Assembly (NCBI RefSeq): GCF_051175315.1
Contig: NZ_CP195100.1
Span: 4,960,001 to 5,024,000, forward strand
Reading direction: 5' to 3'
DNA: 64,000 bases
Source of the DNA: Tundrisphaera sp051175315
GTDB taxonomy: Bacteria; Planctomycetota; Planctomycetia; Isosphaerales; Isosphaeraceae
Below the pieces are notes generated by a model that did no database searches, was not told where the DNA came from, and worked only from the letters and a program-made list of their open reading frames with translations. Shown piece after piece: positions 51,319 to 59,837 of the stretch. The position numbers were made by a program, and so were the translations under genes. The first letter of the stretch is position 1, and each line of letters starts with the position of its first letter.

Positions 51319-52074
51319 TCACGCGGCTGTCGCCAGGATCCGCCCCAGCCACTCGTCGTAGGCCGCCTTGACCGGCAGGTCCCGGTCGACCTTGAGGCGG
51401 CGGCGGATCGCCTCGACGGGCTGGCGGCGGATCGGGTCGAATCCGAGCTTCGCGACGCTCTCCCAGTAAAGGCCGGTCCCGCGCCGTTGCCAGGCGGGGA
51501 GCCGGGCGAAGTTGATCCCGTGGCGGAACAGGAGGTCGTGCTTGAACGACACGGGCCGGCCGTGGAGGGCCGCGGTCGCCTCCGTCTTGTTGCGGCCGGC
51601 CCCGCGCAGGGTCCAGTAGCACCAGCCGTTCAGGGCGCATCGGCCGGCGTCGGCCTGGCGCCAGCGGAAGTAGTCGACCACGTCCTCGTCCCGCGCCCCG
51701 ACCCAGACCCGGCCGTCGAAGTGGGCCGAGGCCCCGCACGCCAGGGTGAAGGCGGAACTCGCCAGCCCGGCCGACAGGCTCACGACCTTCTCGACCTCGC
51801 GGTCGTACAGGTCCCAGTCGCGGGGCAGGAGGAGCGAGATCTCGTCGCTCTCGGTGTAGGCGTAGAGGGCCTGGAACCGATGGACCAGCTCCCGGGCGGC
51901 GGCGATCATGTGGTCGTGGAAGGCCGGGTCGAACGGCTTGGCGAACCGGTCGGCGGTGAACCGGGTGAAGCCGTGGCCGTCCACCCGGAGGATCGCGTAG
52001 CACCCCGGAGGGATCCGGAGCCCGTGGAACGACTCGCCCGCCCTCATCCGCCTCTCGAATCCCGTCGGCTTCAT
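51319..52074 (-). CDS. Thg1-like 3'-5' nucleotidyltransferase (tRNA-His guanylyltransferase family)
   Basis: A 251-residue reading from ATG 52074. Thg1 hallmarks are ILRVDGHGFTRFT (metal Asp32) and YAYTESDEISLLL (Asp77, Glu78), the two-carboxylate palm site, plus NKTEAT and FKHDLLFRHGINFARLPAWQRRGTGLYWE. Bacterial Thg1-like proteins add nucleotides in the 3'-to-5' direction to repair 5'-truncated tRNAs. The gene overlaps by 4 bp a P-loop kinase gene, a likely partner for preparing 5' ends. Confidence 0.88.
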   Translation of the reverse strand: MKPTGFERRMRAGESFHGLRIPPGCYAILRVDGHGFTRFTADRFAKPFDPAFHDHMIAAARELVHRFQALYAYTESDEISLLLPRDWDLYDREVEKVVSLSAGLASSAFTLACGASAHFDGRVWVGARDEDVVDYFRWRQADAGRCALNGWCYWTLRGAGRNKTEATAALHGRPVSFKHDLLFRHGINFARLPAWQRRGTGLYWESVAKLGFDPIRRQPVEAIRRRLKVDRDLPVKAAYDEWLGRILATAA

Positions 52075-52535
52075 GACCCCTCCCCCTCGACCTCCTCGGT
52101 CGCGAACCAGCCCGTCGCCGCGATCGTCGCCCGGACCACCCGGTCGAACCCCTCGGCCCGGCCCGGCGCGACCAGCCGGGCCCTGATCGCGAACAGGGCC
52201 ACGTCGGGCACCCGCTCCCGCCCTTCCCGCTGCCGGTTCCTCGCCAGGCAATCCCCGATCGGCTCGTCGAACCAGACCGCGACCGCCCCGGCCCCGAACT
52301 CCCGGGCGATGGCGACCAGCGGGGCGCGATCCTCGGGCGTCGGGTTGGTGTTGTCGACCACCACCGACCGCCCGGTTCGGAGCGATTCGGCGATCAGGTG
52401 CATCTGCCTGCGCCGGGGCCGCCGGTTGTTCCGGAGCCGATCCAGGCTGACGAGGTCGTGCGTCGCCGCGTAAGCGAGCCGGTAGAACGTGCTCTTGCCC
52501 GAACCCTGGAGCCCGACAAAGACCACCACATCCAT
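52071..52535 (-). CDS. P-loop kinase, polynucleotide-kinase-like
   Basis: A 154-residue reading from ATG 52535. It has Walker A GLQGSGKST (residues 8-16), a lid-type LIAESLRTGRSVVVDNTNPTPEDR (the DNTNP motif is typical of T4 polynucleotide kinase-like proteins) and CLARNRQREGRERVP. The stop overlaps the Thg1-like start (ATGA), so the two are made together. Phosphorylation of RNA 5' ends before Thg1 repair is the best guess. A small-molecule kinase is the alternative. Confidence 0.8.
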   Translation of the reverse strand: MDVVVFVGLQGSGKSTFYRLAYAATHDLVSLDRLRNNRRPRRRQMHLIAESLRTGRSVVVDNTNPTPEDRAPLVAIAREFGAGAVAVWFDEPIGDCLARNRQREGRERVPDVALFAIRARLVAPGRAEGFDRVVRATIAATGWFATEEVEGEGS

Positions 52536-52622
52536 CGCCGATCTCCTCGCATGGCCCGGTGATCGGACACCCCGGCCGCATCCGGGTTCGCCCAGAACCT
52601 CGCGAGGCCGCCGACGCCCGGT

Positions 52623-52628
52623 TATGCT
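52623..52628 (+). promoter_or_regulatory. -10-like hexamer TATGCT before fhcA
   Basis: 50 bp before ATG 52678, in the divergent gap between the kinase and fhcA. No good -35. Confidence 0.25.
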
Positions 52629-52677
52629 GGACGCCCCGGGCCGGATCGCCCGGCCGGTCGGCAGAGAGGCGGGGTCG

Positions 52678-54342
52678 ATGACGCGGTTGCGGATCCGGGG
52701 CGGGCATGTGATCGACCCGGCGAACGGGGTCGACGGGGTGGCGGACGTCTGGATCGTCGATGGCCGGGTCGCGCCCGCGCCCGACGACCCGGGGATCCGG
52801 GCGGATCGCACCATCGATGCGCGGGGGTTCGTGGTGATGGCGGCGGGCGTGGACGTCCATTGCCACATCGCCGGGACCAAGGTCAATGCGGCGCGGGCCA
52901 TGAGGCCCGAGGATTATCGGGGCTCGGCGATGCCCCGGGCCGAGGGGGGGCGGTCGGGCGTCCTGGGGGGCGTGCCCTCTACCTTCACGACCGGGGCGAA
53001 GTATGCGGGCCTAGGGTACGGGACGGCCGTCGATGCCGCGATCGCGCCGCTGGGGGCGCGGCCTGCGCACCACGAGTTCCGGGACACGCCGATCATCGAC
53101 AAGGCGTTCCTGGTGCTGATGGGGAACCACCACTACGTTTTGGAGCGGGTCCGCGACGGCGACCGCGATCGCCTGAAGGCGTTCATCGCCTGGATGCTGG
53201 GGGCGACGCGGGGGTTCGGGGTCAAGGTGGTGAACCCCGGCGGCATCGAGCGTTGGAAGCAGGGCTACGGCAACGTGTCGACCCTGGACGACGTGGTCGA
53301 GCACTTCGGGGTTACGCCCCGGCAGATTTTGGGCGAGTTGGCCCGCGCCGTGGACGAGCTGGGGCTGCCGCACCCGGTCCACCTCCACGGCCAGAACCTG
53401 GGCCTGCCGGGGAACTGGGCGACCACGCTGGAGACCATGAAGGTGATCGACGGCCATCGCGCCCACCTCGCCCACATCCAGTTCCACAGCTACGGCGGGG
53501 ACCCCGGCAACCTCGCCGCGTTCGACTCGCAGGTCGCCCCGCTCGCGGAATATCTGGACGCCCACAAGAACCTGACGGTCGACGTCGGGCAGGTGATGTT
53601 CGGGTCGACCACCAGCATGACCGCCGACGCCGCCGTGGGGCAGTACCTCCACAAGGTCACCGGCCGGAAGTGGCTGTCGCACGACGTCGAGTTGGAAACC
53701 GGCTGCGGCGTGGTGCCGATCACGTATGAGGACAAGAACGCCGTCCACGCCCTCCAGTGGGCGATCGGCCTGGAGTGGTATCTCCGCGTGTCCGACCCCT
53801 GGCAAGTGGCCATGAGCACCGACCACCCCAACGGCGGGTCGTTCCTGGCCTATCCCCAGATCATCGCCTTGCTGATGGACCGGGGGCATCGCAACGACAC
53901 GCTGCAACGGCTGCCCGACCGGGTCCGGGCCCGCTCCGGGCTGGGGGACCTTTCTCGCGAGTTCTCCCTGAGCGAGATCGCCATCATCACCCGCGCCGGG
54001 CCGGCGCGGATGCTCGGGATGGCCCACAAGGGGCACCTGGGCGTGGGCGCCGACGGGGACGTGACGATCTATGCCCCGGACGACGACAAGGAAAGGATGT
54101 TCTCGCTGCCCCGCTACCTGATCAAGGCCGGGGAGATCGTCCTGGACGACGGCGACCTCCGCACCTGGCCCGAAGGCCGGACCCTGCACGCCGACCCCGA
54201 GGCCGACACCGACGCCGAGCCCGACATTCATGCCTTCCTCGCGAAGCGGTCGTCGATCCGCCCCGGGAACTTCCCCATGACCGACGCCGAGCTGACCAAC
54301 CCGAAGGCCGTGGCCTGCCGCCCCGGGGGGACCCCGGCATGA
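52678..54342 (+). CDS. fhcA: Formyltransferase/hydrolase complex subunit A
   Basis: The product is the hydrolase subunit releasing formate from formyl-methylofuran. The 554-residue reading from ATG 52678 has an amidohydrolase fold: MAAGVDVHCHIAG (H61, H63 metal ligands), HLHGQNLGLPGNW, HLAHIQFHSYGG and STDHPNGGSF. The C-terminal domain is a urease-alpha-like composite barrel (GHLGVGADGDVTIYAP). Sequence and length match FhcA/FwdA rather than dihydroorotases. It overlaps fhcD by 4 bp. It is on the plus strand, opposite fhcB and fhcC. Confidence 0.95.
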   Translation: MTRLRIRGGHVIDPANGVDGVADVWIVDGRVAPAPDDPGIRADRTIDARGFVVMAAGVDVHCHIAGTKVNAARAMRPEDYRGSAMPRAEGGRSGVLGGVPSTFTTGAKYAGLGYGTAVDAAIAPLGARPAHHEFRDTPIIDKAFLVLMGNHHYVLERVRDGDRDRLKAFIAWMLGATRGFGVKVVNPGGIERWKQGYGNVSTLDDVVEHFGVTPRQILGELARAVDELGLPHPVHLHGQNLGLPGNWATTLETMKVIDGHRAHLAHIQFHSYGGDPGNLAAFDSQVAPLAEYLDAHKNLTVDVGQVMFGSTTSMTADAAVGQYLHKVTGRKWLSHDVELETGCGVVPITYEDKNAVHALQWAIGLEWYLRVSDPWQVAMSTDHPNGGSFLAYPQIIALLMDRGHRNDTLQRLPDRVRARSGLGDLSREFSLSEIAIITRAGPARMLGMAHKGHLGVGADGDVTIYAPDDDKERMFSLPRYLIKAGEIVLDDGDLRTWPEGRTLHADPEADTDAEPDIHAFLAKRSSIRPGNFPMTDAELTNPKAVACRPGGTPA

Positions 54343-55238
54343 GCACCGAACAGATCAACGGCGTCGCGATCGTCGACACCTTCGCCGAGGCGTTCCCGAT
54401 GACCGCGGCGCGGGCCATCGTCACGGCCGACACCCCGCGCTGGGCCGAGATCGCCGGGCGGACCATGACGGGCTACGCCACCAGCGTGATCGGCTGCGAC
54501 GCCGAGGCCGCCGTGGAGCGCGTCCTGTCCCCCGACGAGACCCCCGACGGCCGCCCCGGGCTGTCGATCCTCCTGTTCGCGTTCAGCCGCGACGCGCTGG
54601 AGAAGGCGCTGGTCAACCGCGTGGGCCAGTGCGTGATGACCTGCCCGACCACCGCCTGCTACAACGGCCTGCCGATCGGCGAGAAGACGGTGGTGGTCGG
54701 CGGCAAGCTCCGCTACTTCGGCGACGGCTGGCAGATCAGCAAGAAGCTCCTCGGCCGCCGGTTCTGGCGCCTGCCGGTGATGGATGGCGAGTTCACCTGC
54801 GAGGAGACCTTCGGCACGACCAAGGGCGTGGCCGGCGGCAACATCATCCTGGTGGGCACAGGCCGCGCCGCGACCCTCCGCGCCGCCGAGGCCGCTGCCG
54901 ACGCCATGCGGCTGGTGCCCGGCGTGATCCTGCCGTTCCCGGGCGGGATCGCCCGATCCGGCTCCAAGGTCGGCAGCAAGTACAAGGCCCTGCGGGCCAG
55001 CACCAACACCGCGTTCGCCCCGACCCTGTTCGGCCTAGTCCCCTCGGAACTCCCCCCCGACGCCGCGTGCGCCTACGAGATCGTCATCGACGGCCTCACC
55101 CTCGACGCCGTCGAGGCCGCCACCGCCGCCGGCCTCCGCGCCGGGGCCCTCCCGGGCGTGATCCAGATCTCCGCCGGCAACTACGGCGGCAAGCTCGGCC
55201 CGTTCCACGTCCGCTTGCGGGATGTCCTTGGCCGATGA
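54339..55238 (+). CDS. fhcD: Formylmethanofuran:H4MPT formyltransferase (complex subunit D)
   Basis: The product moves the formyl group between H4MPT and methylofuran. The 299-residue product has typical FtrD segments: NGVAIVDTFAEAFPMTAARAIVTA, RVGQCVMTCPTTACYNGL, FGDGWQISKKLLGRRFWRLPVMDGEF, GRAATLRAAEAAADAM and FPGGIARSGSKVGSKYKAL. The ATG overlaps the fhcA stop (ATGA), giving coupled translation of A and D. No unusual substitutions are apparent. Confidence 0.95.
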   Translation: MSTEQINGVAIVDTFAEAFPMTAARAIVTADTPRWAEIAGRTMTGYATSVIGCDAEAAVERVLSPDETPDGRPGLSILLFAFSRDALEKALVNRVGQCVMTCPTTACYNGLPIGEKTVVVGGKLRYFGDGWQISKKLLGRRFWRLPVMDGEFTCEETFGTTKGVAGGNIILVGTGRAATLRAAEAAADAMRLVPGVILPFPGGIARSGSKVGSKYKALRASTNTAFAPTLFGLVPSELPPDAACAYEIVIDGLTLDAVEAATAAGLRAGALPGVIQISAGNYGGKLGPFHVRLRDVLGR

Positions 55239-55337
55239 CCTTCGGAGAAAAATGGTGATCGCGGCCCGGCCCGGTACTTTCCATCGGACCTCGGCCCCGT
55301 CATCGAGTTCAGGATGCCGGCCGAAGGAGCGACGACG

Positions 55338-55835
55338 ATGTCTCGACTTCAAAGGGAGATCAGCAAAACCCTTCGGTCGATTCTGCTGGGGCTTCCGATC
55401 AATGCAGATATTCCGGATTCGGGAGAGTTTGGCTATGTCCTGGGGAATCTCGAATTCTTCCTCCCGGCGGTACTCAAGACCAAATATGCGGAATGGCAGA
55501 ATGAGAGTTTAGATGGGGTGTGGCCTCTTGTCGCGACGAAGCGTGGCGAGCAGGAAATCGAGCTTCTCGGCCTCTGCATGATCATCACCAGCCAACGATA
55601 TACGCCTATCCATTTGCGAATCCAGATTCACCCGAGTTCGGATCGAATCGTTTGGCTTGAATGCGAACTTGGCGAGAATGGCCCCGGCGGGATGCAAGTC
55701 ACCCCTCGTCGATTCGTCGACTCGTTGAGAGGACGGATACGCGGCTTGGGCGCGAACATCGACTCGATCGATTGGGCTTATCGCGTGGGCTTCGATTATC
55801 GCAATGAAGTGGGTGATGCGCATGCGGGAATGTGA
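55338..55835 (+). CDS. Hypothetical protein, 165 residues
   Basis: Reading from ATG 55338, preceded by AAGGAG; an in-frame ATG at 55314 lacks such a site. A mix of helix and beta strands (IELLGLCMIITSQRYTPIHLRIQI, IVWLECELGE) with an N-terminal helix. GC content is clearly lower than in fhcD and fhcB on either side, suggesting a later insertion between them. No family is recognised; it may be another immunity-type accessory protein. Confidence 0.55.
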   Translation: MSRLQREISKTLRSILLGLPINADIPDSGEFGYVLGNLEFFLPAVLKTKYAEWQNESLDGVWPLVATKRGEQEIELLGLCMIITSQRYTPIHLRIQIHPSSDRIVWLECELGENGPGGMQVTPRRFVDSLRGRIRGLGANIDSIDWAYRVGFDYRNEVGDAHAGM

Positions 55836-55842
55836 GTAGCTT

Positions 55843-55898
55843 GTAGGCTGGGTCGAGACCCAGCATACGCCCACAAGCTGGGGCTCGACCCAGCCTAC
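55843..55898. repeat. Inverted repeat with 15-bp perfect arms
   Basis: GTAGGCTGGGTCGAG (left) and CTCGACCCAGCCTAC (right) flank a 26-base middle that itself contains CCCAGC / GCTGGG. It lies between the convergent hypothetical gene and fhcB, whose stop it overlaps, and could act as a weak bidirectional terminator; there is no long T-run. The sequence is unrelated to the REPIN-like family. Confidence 0.65.
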
Positions 55899-57157
55899 GA
55901 TTTCCGGACTCGATCTCCGATCGCCCGCAACACGTCCCGATCGGTCGGCCTCGGCCCCGGGGCCAGGGGGGGGCGGAGCGGGAGCATCACGCCGTCGGGG
56001 CGGGAGATGGTGCCGCCGGACTCGATGCCGGGGCGGGCGACGTCGATGGCGACCGATGTACGGGGGAGGTCGGGGCGGGTGGCGCCGGGGCCGATGAGGA
56101 TGGTGGGGAGGCCGGGGAGGTCGATCGCGGGCGGGGCGGGGGCCACGACGAGGAGGGCGTCGATGGCGTCGCGGCGGGCACGGAGGGTGGCCTCGCCGGG
56201 GAGGTAGCGGGGGTAGCCGCGGGCGAAGTCGAGCGCGGTCGGGGCGCCGGCCTGCCAGGTGGCGACCGCCCCGACGCCCGATGCGTTGCCCGGTCCGCCC
56301 GGGTCCATCAGCACGAAGCGGCGGCCTTCGTTGAGGTCGCGGACCAGGGTGAGGACGGCCTCGGCCTCGGCGGCGTCGGCGACCTCGCCCCCGGCGAAGA
56401 ACACGCCGTAGCGGGCGCCGAGGAGGCGGTCGGCGAGGTCGCGGATCGCGGCGAACGGCCAGCCGACGGCCCGCTCGACCCGGGAGGGATCGAGGGCCTT
56501 GCCCCGGACGAGGCCCCGGAGGATGCGGAGGAGGTCGCCCCGGCATTCGGGGGAGACGATCAGGGATAGGTCGGCGCGGGCGGAGGTCGCCGTCGGGGCC
56601 GTGCCGATCGCGATCACCGTTCGGCCGGATCGGCCGCCCGGGATGAACTCGCCAGATGCTTCAACGCATCGGTCCCAGAGCCGGGCGTGGGTGCCGATCG
56701 GGTCGCAATGCCAGAAGACGACGAGGTCGGCGCGGTCGCGGACCTCGCCGAGCGTTGCCGAGACCTTGCCGACCCTCTGGAACGCCGAGCGGCGATGGTC
56801 CGAGGAGCGCGAGCCGCCGAGGTCGACCGCCGCGCCGATCGCGTCGGCGATGGCGAGGGCCTCGCGCATGGTTTCGACCGTGGTGCCGGTCAGCCCCCGG
56901 ATCAACGGCGACCGGGCCCCGCCCAGGATCTCCGCCGCGCGGGCGATGGCCTCATCGAGACCGACAGGGCGGCCGTCGATGGTGGCCGGGGGATGGCCGT
57001 CGCCGGGGTGGGGGGCGGCGAACCAGTCGCGGGCGACCGGGCAGGCGTCGCCGGCCGGGGTGGCCCGGCCGGCGACGACCTCGACCCGGAGGTCGTCGCA
57101 CAGCCCGCCGCAGGCCAGGCTGGTCACGTCCTCGACGATGTTCGGCGTCTCGTGCAT
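55895..57157 (-). CDS. fhcB: Formyltransferase/hydrolase complex subunit B
   Basis: A 420-residue protein related to the B subunit of formylmethanofuran dehydrogenase (VEDVTSLACGGLCDDLRVEV, ACPVARDWF, LIRGLTGTTVETMREALAIAD, VVFWHCDPIGTHARLWDR, LVLIVSPECRGDL-type region). In the bacterial complex this subunit has no working tungsten or molybdenum centre and has a structural role. It is transcribed alone, convergent with the fhcA-fhcD side, so the Fhc complex is encoded from three transcription units. Its start is 34 bp from the end of the oxidoreductase gene. Confidence 0.92.
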   Translation of the reverse strand: MHETPNIVEDVTSLACGGLCDDLRVEVVAGRATPAGDACPVARDWFAAPHPGDGHPPATIDGRPVGLDEAIARAAEILGGARSPLIRGLTGTTVETMREALAIADAIGAAVDLGGSRSSDHRRSAFQRVGKVSATLGEVRDRADLVVFWHCDPIGTHARLWDRCVEASGEFIPGGRSGRTVIAIGTAPTATSARADLSLIVSPECRGDLLRILRGLVRGKALDPSRVERAVGWPFAAIRDLADRLLGARYGVFFAGGEVADAAEAEAVLTLVRDLNEGRRFVLMDPGGPGNASGVGAVATWQAGAPTALDFARGYPRYLPGEATLRARRDAIDALLVVAPAPPAIDLPGLPTILIGPGATRPDLPRTSVAIDVARPGIESGGTISRPDGVMLPLRPPLAPGPRPTDRDVLRAIGDRVRKS

Positions 57158-57191
57158 GGGGGCCTGGCCTTCGGCGACGGTGGGGATGGGG

Positions 57192-58529
57192 TCAGACTTC
57201 CAGCTTCCAGGGGGAGCGGTACTCGCGGGCGATCATGCTGTTGCCCTTGTCGGCGTCGGGGCCGGTGAAGCGCTCGGCCCTGGGGTCCCAGCGGAGCGGG
57301 CGGCCGATCCGGAGGGCGATCGAGCCGAGGTGGCAGACGTTGGCCGAGTGGTGCCCGACCTCGACGTCGCAGATCGGCCGGACGCGGGTCCGCACCCCGT
57401 CCAGGAAGTTGCCCATGTGGTCGGTCGACTTGTAGAGCCGAGTGGCGTCGGCGGGCAGTTCCTGGGCGAGGATCGCCGGGTCGCTGGCCTCGATCCTGGT
57501 CCGGCTGACGAAGATCCAGCCGTCCTCGCCGATGAAGCGGTTGCCGTTCTCGCCCAGCGACGAGGTGATCAGGCGGGTGCCGTCGGCGTACTCGTATTCG
57601 ACCGAGAACTGGTGGTGGCAGTCGTACGAGTTCTTGTCCTTGGGCGGGGCGAGGCCGACCGCCGTGACGGCCACCGGGCCGGAGTCATCCATGCCCAGGG
57701 CCCACTGGGCGATGTCGTTGTGGTGGGCGCCCCAGTCGGTGAGCTTGCCGCCGGAGTAGTCGTACCACCAGCGGAAGTTGTAGTGGCACTTCTCCCGGAT
57801 GTAGGGGACGTCGGGCGTCGGGCCCTTCCACAGGTCCCAGTCGAGGCCCTGGGGCACCTCGGACACCTGGAACGGGCCGCCGACGGGGTTCTCGCCGATC
57901 CGGGCCTCGACGGTGTGGACCTTGCCGATCCGGCCGTTGCGGATCAGCTCGCAGGCCAGGCGATAGCGCCCGAAGGGGTCGGACCGCTGCATGTTGCCGG
58001 TCTGGAAGATCCGGTCGTACTTGCGGGTGGCCTGGACCATCGCCTGCCCCTCGGCGATGGTCAACGCCAGGGGCTTCTCGCAGTAGACGTCCAGCCCGTC
58101 GCGCATCGCGTAGATCGAGGCGAGGGCGTGCCAGTGGTCGACCGTGCCCACGGTCACGGCGTCGAGGTCGTCGCGGGCGACCAGGCCGCGGAAGTCGTTG
58201 TACTCGGCGACATCGGCCCCGGGCTTGATGCCCTGGACCTCGGCGACGGCCTTCTTCCGCCGTTCGGCGTCGACGTCGCACACGGCGGCCACCCGGACCC
58301 CCGGGTGCCGGAGCGCCGCCTTCATGATCCCGACCCCCTGGCCGCCGACGCCGATGGCCCCCAGGGTGATCGTGTCGTTCGGCCCGATCTTGCGCCGGGA
58401 TTCGGCCGCCTTCTTCTCCTGGTCGTCGGCGATCGCCCGCCGGGCGAACCAGGCGGGGATCCCGGCGGCCATCATGGCCCCCGTCGTCCGGTTGAGGAAA
58501 CCTCGGCGAGACTCGTATCCCTGGCTCAT
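57192..58529 (-). CDS. Gfo/Idh/MocA-family oxidoreductase, Tat-exported
   Basis: A 445-residue reading from ATG 58529. The SRRGFLNRTTGAMMAAG twin-arginine signal covers residues 7-23. The NAD-binding Rossmann motif is LGAIGVGGQGVGIMKAA, followed by VAAVCDVDAER and the catalytic-region VYCEKPLALTIAEG (EKP motif). The C-terminal domain includes HYNFRWWYDYSGGKLTDWGAHHNDIAQWALG, typical of the planctomycete exported subgroup. The co-substrate and sugar acted on are unknown. A TATCAT hexamer lies 73 bp upstream. Confidence 0.92.
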   Translation of the reverse strand: MSQGYESRRGFLNRTTGAMMAAGIPAWFARRAIADDQEKKAAESRRKIGPNDTITLGAIGVGGQGVGIMKAALRHPGVRVAAVCDVDAERRKKAVAEVQGIKPGADVAEYNDFRGLVARDDLDAVTVGTVDHWHALASIYAMRDGLDVYCEKPLALTIAEGQAMVQATRKYDRIFQTGNMQRSDPFGRYRLACELIRNGRIGKVHTVEARIGENPVGGPFQVSEVPQGLDWDLWKGPTPDVPYIREKCHYNFRWWYDYSGGKLTDWGAHHNDIAQWALGMDDSGPVAVTAVGLAPPKDKNSYDCHHQFSVEYEYADGTRLITSSLGENGNRFIGEDGWIFVSRTRIEASDPAILAQELPADATRLYKSTDHMGNFLDGVRTRVRPICDVEVGHHSANVCHLGSIALRIGRPLRWDPRAERFTGPDADKGNSMIAREYRSPWKLEV

Positions 58530-58834
58530 CGTCTTCGGTCCTCCGTGAAGGGGCGGGCGGCGGGCGGGGCGGGGTCGTCGCACTCGGCCCCGCGCCCGCC
58601 CATGATACCACCCGGGGCGGATGCGAGAACCCCACCGGGCCGGCCGCCCGGGGCGAGGGCATCGCATGATGCGGGATTTCCCGAACTTCACTTGAATCGG
58701 CCCGCTCGATCGCCGATCCTGTGGGGCATCGGACGGAGGACGATGGGGCTCTCCCCCCCGGCCCGCAGGGATGACGGAGGTGGATCGACCGGGCCGACGC
58801 CGCGAATGCGTCGGCCGATTCGAGGGAGGCTTGG
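58530..58834. other. 305-bp intergenic region
   Basis: It contains the candidate TATCAT -10 for the Gfo/Idh/MocA gene (minus strand, 58602-58607) and the GGGAGG ribosome site for the small gene at 58835. Nothing else could be supported. Confidence 0.45.
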
Positions 58835-59005
58835 ATGAGCGACGAGATGAACCGAGATCGGGCCGCCGACCGGCGCGAATTCCACCGGGACCTGCTCAGG
58901 TCCGGCCCGGCGGGCAAGCCGCCCGGCCGCTGGCGCAAGGCGAAAATCGCCATCGAGGACGTCGTGGCGACGGTGTTCGGCCGCCTGAGGCGGGCCCTCG
59001 GCTGA
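58835..59005 (+). CDS. Small basic protein, 56 residues
   Basis: ATG 58835 is preceded by GAGGGAGG at good spacing. The protein is charged and partly helical (MNRDRAADRREFHRDLLRSG, WRKAKIAIEDVVATVFGRLR) with no transmembrane segment. Third positions are mostly G or C. It converges on the membrane-protein gene at 59057. Function unknown. Confidence 0.45.
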   Translation: MSDEMNRDRAADRREFHRDLLRSGPAGKPPGRWRKAKIAIEDVVATVFGRLRRALG

Positions 59006-59056
59006 TCCGGCCCGGGATCGAGGCGGGCGAGGATCCGGCCTCGCCCGGCCCGCCGG

Positions 59057-59278
59057 TCAATCGTGATCCTCCAGGAAGTGATCTTCCCGGGCCACGATGA
59101 CCTTCTTCCGGGCGATGGCGTGCCGGAGGCTCGCCGTGGCGAACGCCACCAGCGCCATCTCGATGCCGTCTTCCCAGCGGCGGGTCCAGCACTTGTAGGC
59201 GGCCAGCATCAGGAAGCCGAGCGCCGCCAGGTAGGTCTTGTAGCCGTCGAGGCGGTCTCCGAGGCTCAGGTCGGACAT
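59057..59278 (-). CDS. Small hypothetical membrane-associated protein, 73 residues
   Basis: Reading from ATG 59278 (MSDLSLGDRLDGYKTYLAALGFLMLAAYKCWTRRW). One hydrophobic helix lies at about residues 16-29, followed by EMALVAFATASLRHAIARKK. The pattern 'gDrLdgyKTYl.a...' resembles small phage-holin-like or membrane-adaptor proteins, but no family is assigned. Confidence 0.55.
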   Translation of the reverse strand: MSDLSLGDRLDGYKTYLAALGFLMLAAYKCWTRRWEDGIEMALVAFATASLRHAIARKKVIVAREDHFLEDHD

Positions 59279-59379
59279 GGCTGGCCTCGTCGGGGACGGG
59301 CTTCGGGGTGGAGGGCTCCGGCGGGGCAGGGTGCGATCGCGGGGGACGCTCGCCGGAGGCTCCCCCCGTCCGCCGGCCG

Positions 59380-59799
59380 TCAAGGGGACCGGTCGGACAT
59401 CGTCGGAGGGTTGGAGGCGGGGGTGTTGTAGAGGACGGACCCCAGCCCGATCGGCATCAGCAAGGCCGTCACCAGCGCCACTTCCTCCCAGGTCCCCGCC
59501 GTCAGGGCGCCGATCATCGGGATGGCGAACAGGGCGGCGAAGAACGCCCGGATGAACCACGGCGGCACCCCACGCCCCGTCCAGAGCGAGCAGGACAGCC
59601 AGGCGAGCGTCCACCCGGCGATCAAGGCCGCGGCGGCGCCCCCGGCCTCGCCCCAGCTCCGATGCCGGATCGCCGCGGCGACCGCGACCGGCGCCGCGAG
59701 GAGCGTGATCAGGCCGAACGGGAAGAGGATGGCCGCGAGGCTCCGCGTGAGGAGCCTGTCGTCGCGGGGGCGGGCCGGTTCGGCGTGGGGGTGGGGCAT
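59380..59799 (-). CDS. Small multi-pass membrane protein, 139 residues
   Basis: Reading from ATG 59799, with TATGCT 40 bp upstream. Three to four hydrophobic segments: ILFPFGLITLLAAPVAVAAAI, GGAAAALIAGWTLAWLSCSLW, FIRAFFAALFAIPMIGAL and VALVTALLMPIGLGSVL. No family is recognised. The long frame extending further upstream is antisense to other features. Confidence 0.6.
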   Translation of the reverse strand: MPHPHAEPARPRDDRLLTRSLAAILFPFGLITLLAAPVAVAAAIRHRSWGEAGGAAAALIAGWTLAWLSCSLWTGRGVPPWFIRAFFAALFAIPMIGALTAGTWEEVALVTALLMPIGLGSVLYNTPASNPPTMSDRSP

Positions 59800-59837
59800 C
59801 GCGGGGCCTCGCGACCGGGTGACGATGATTCCGGGAC

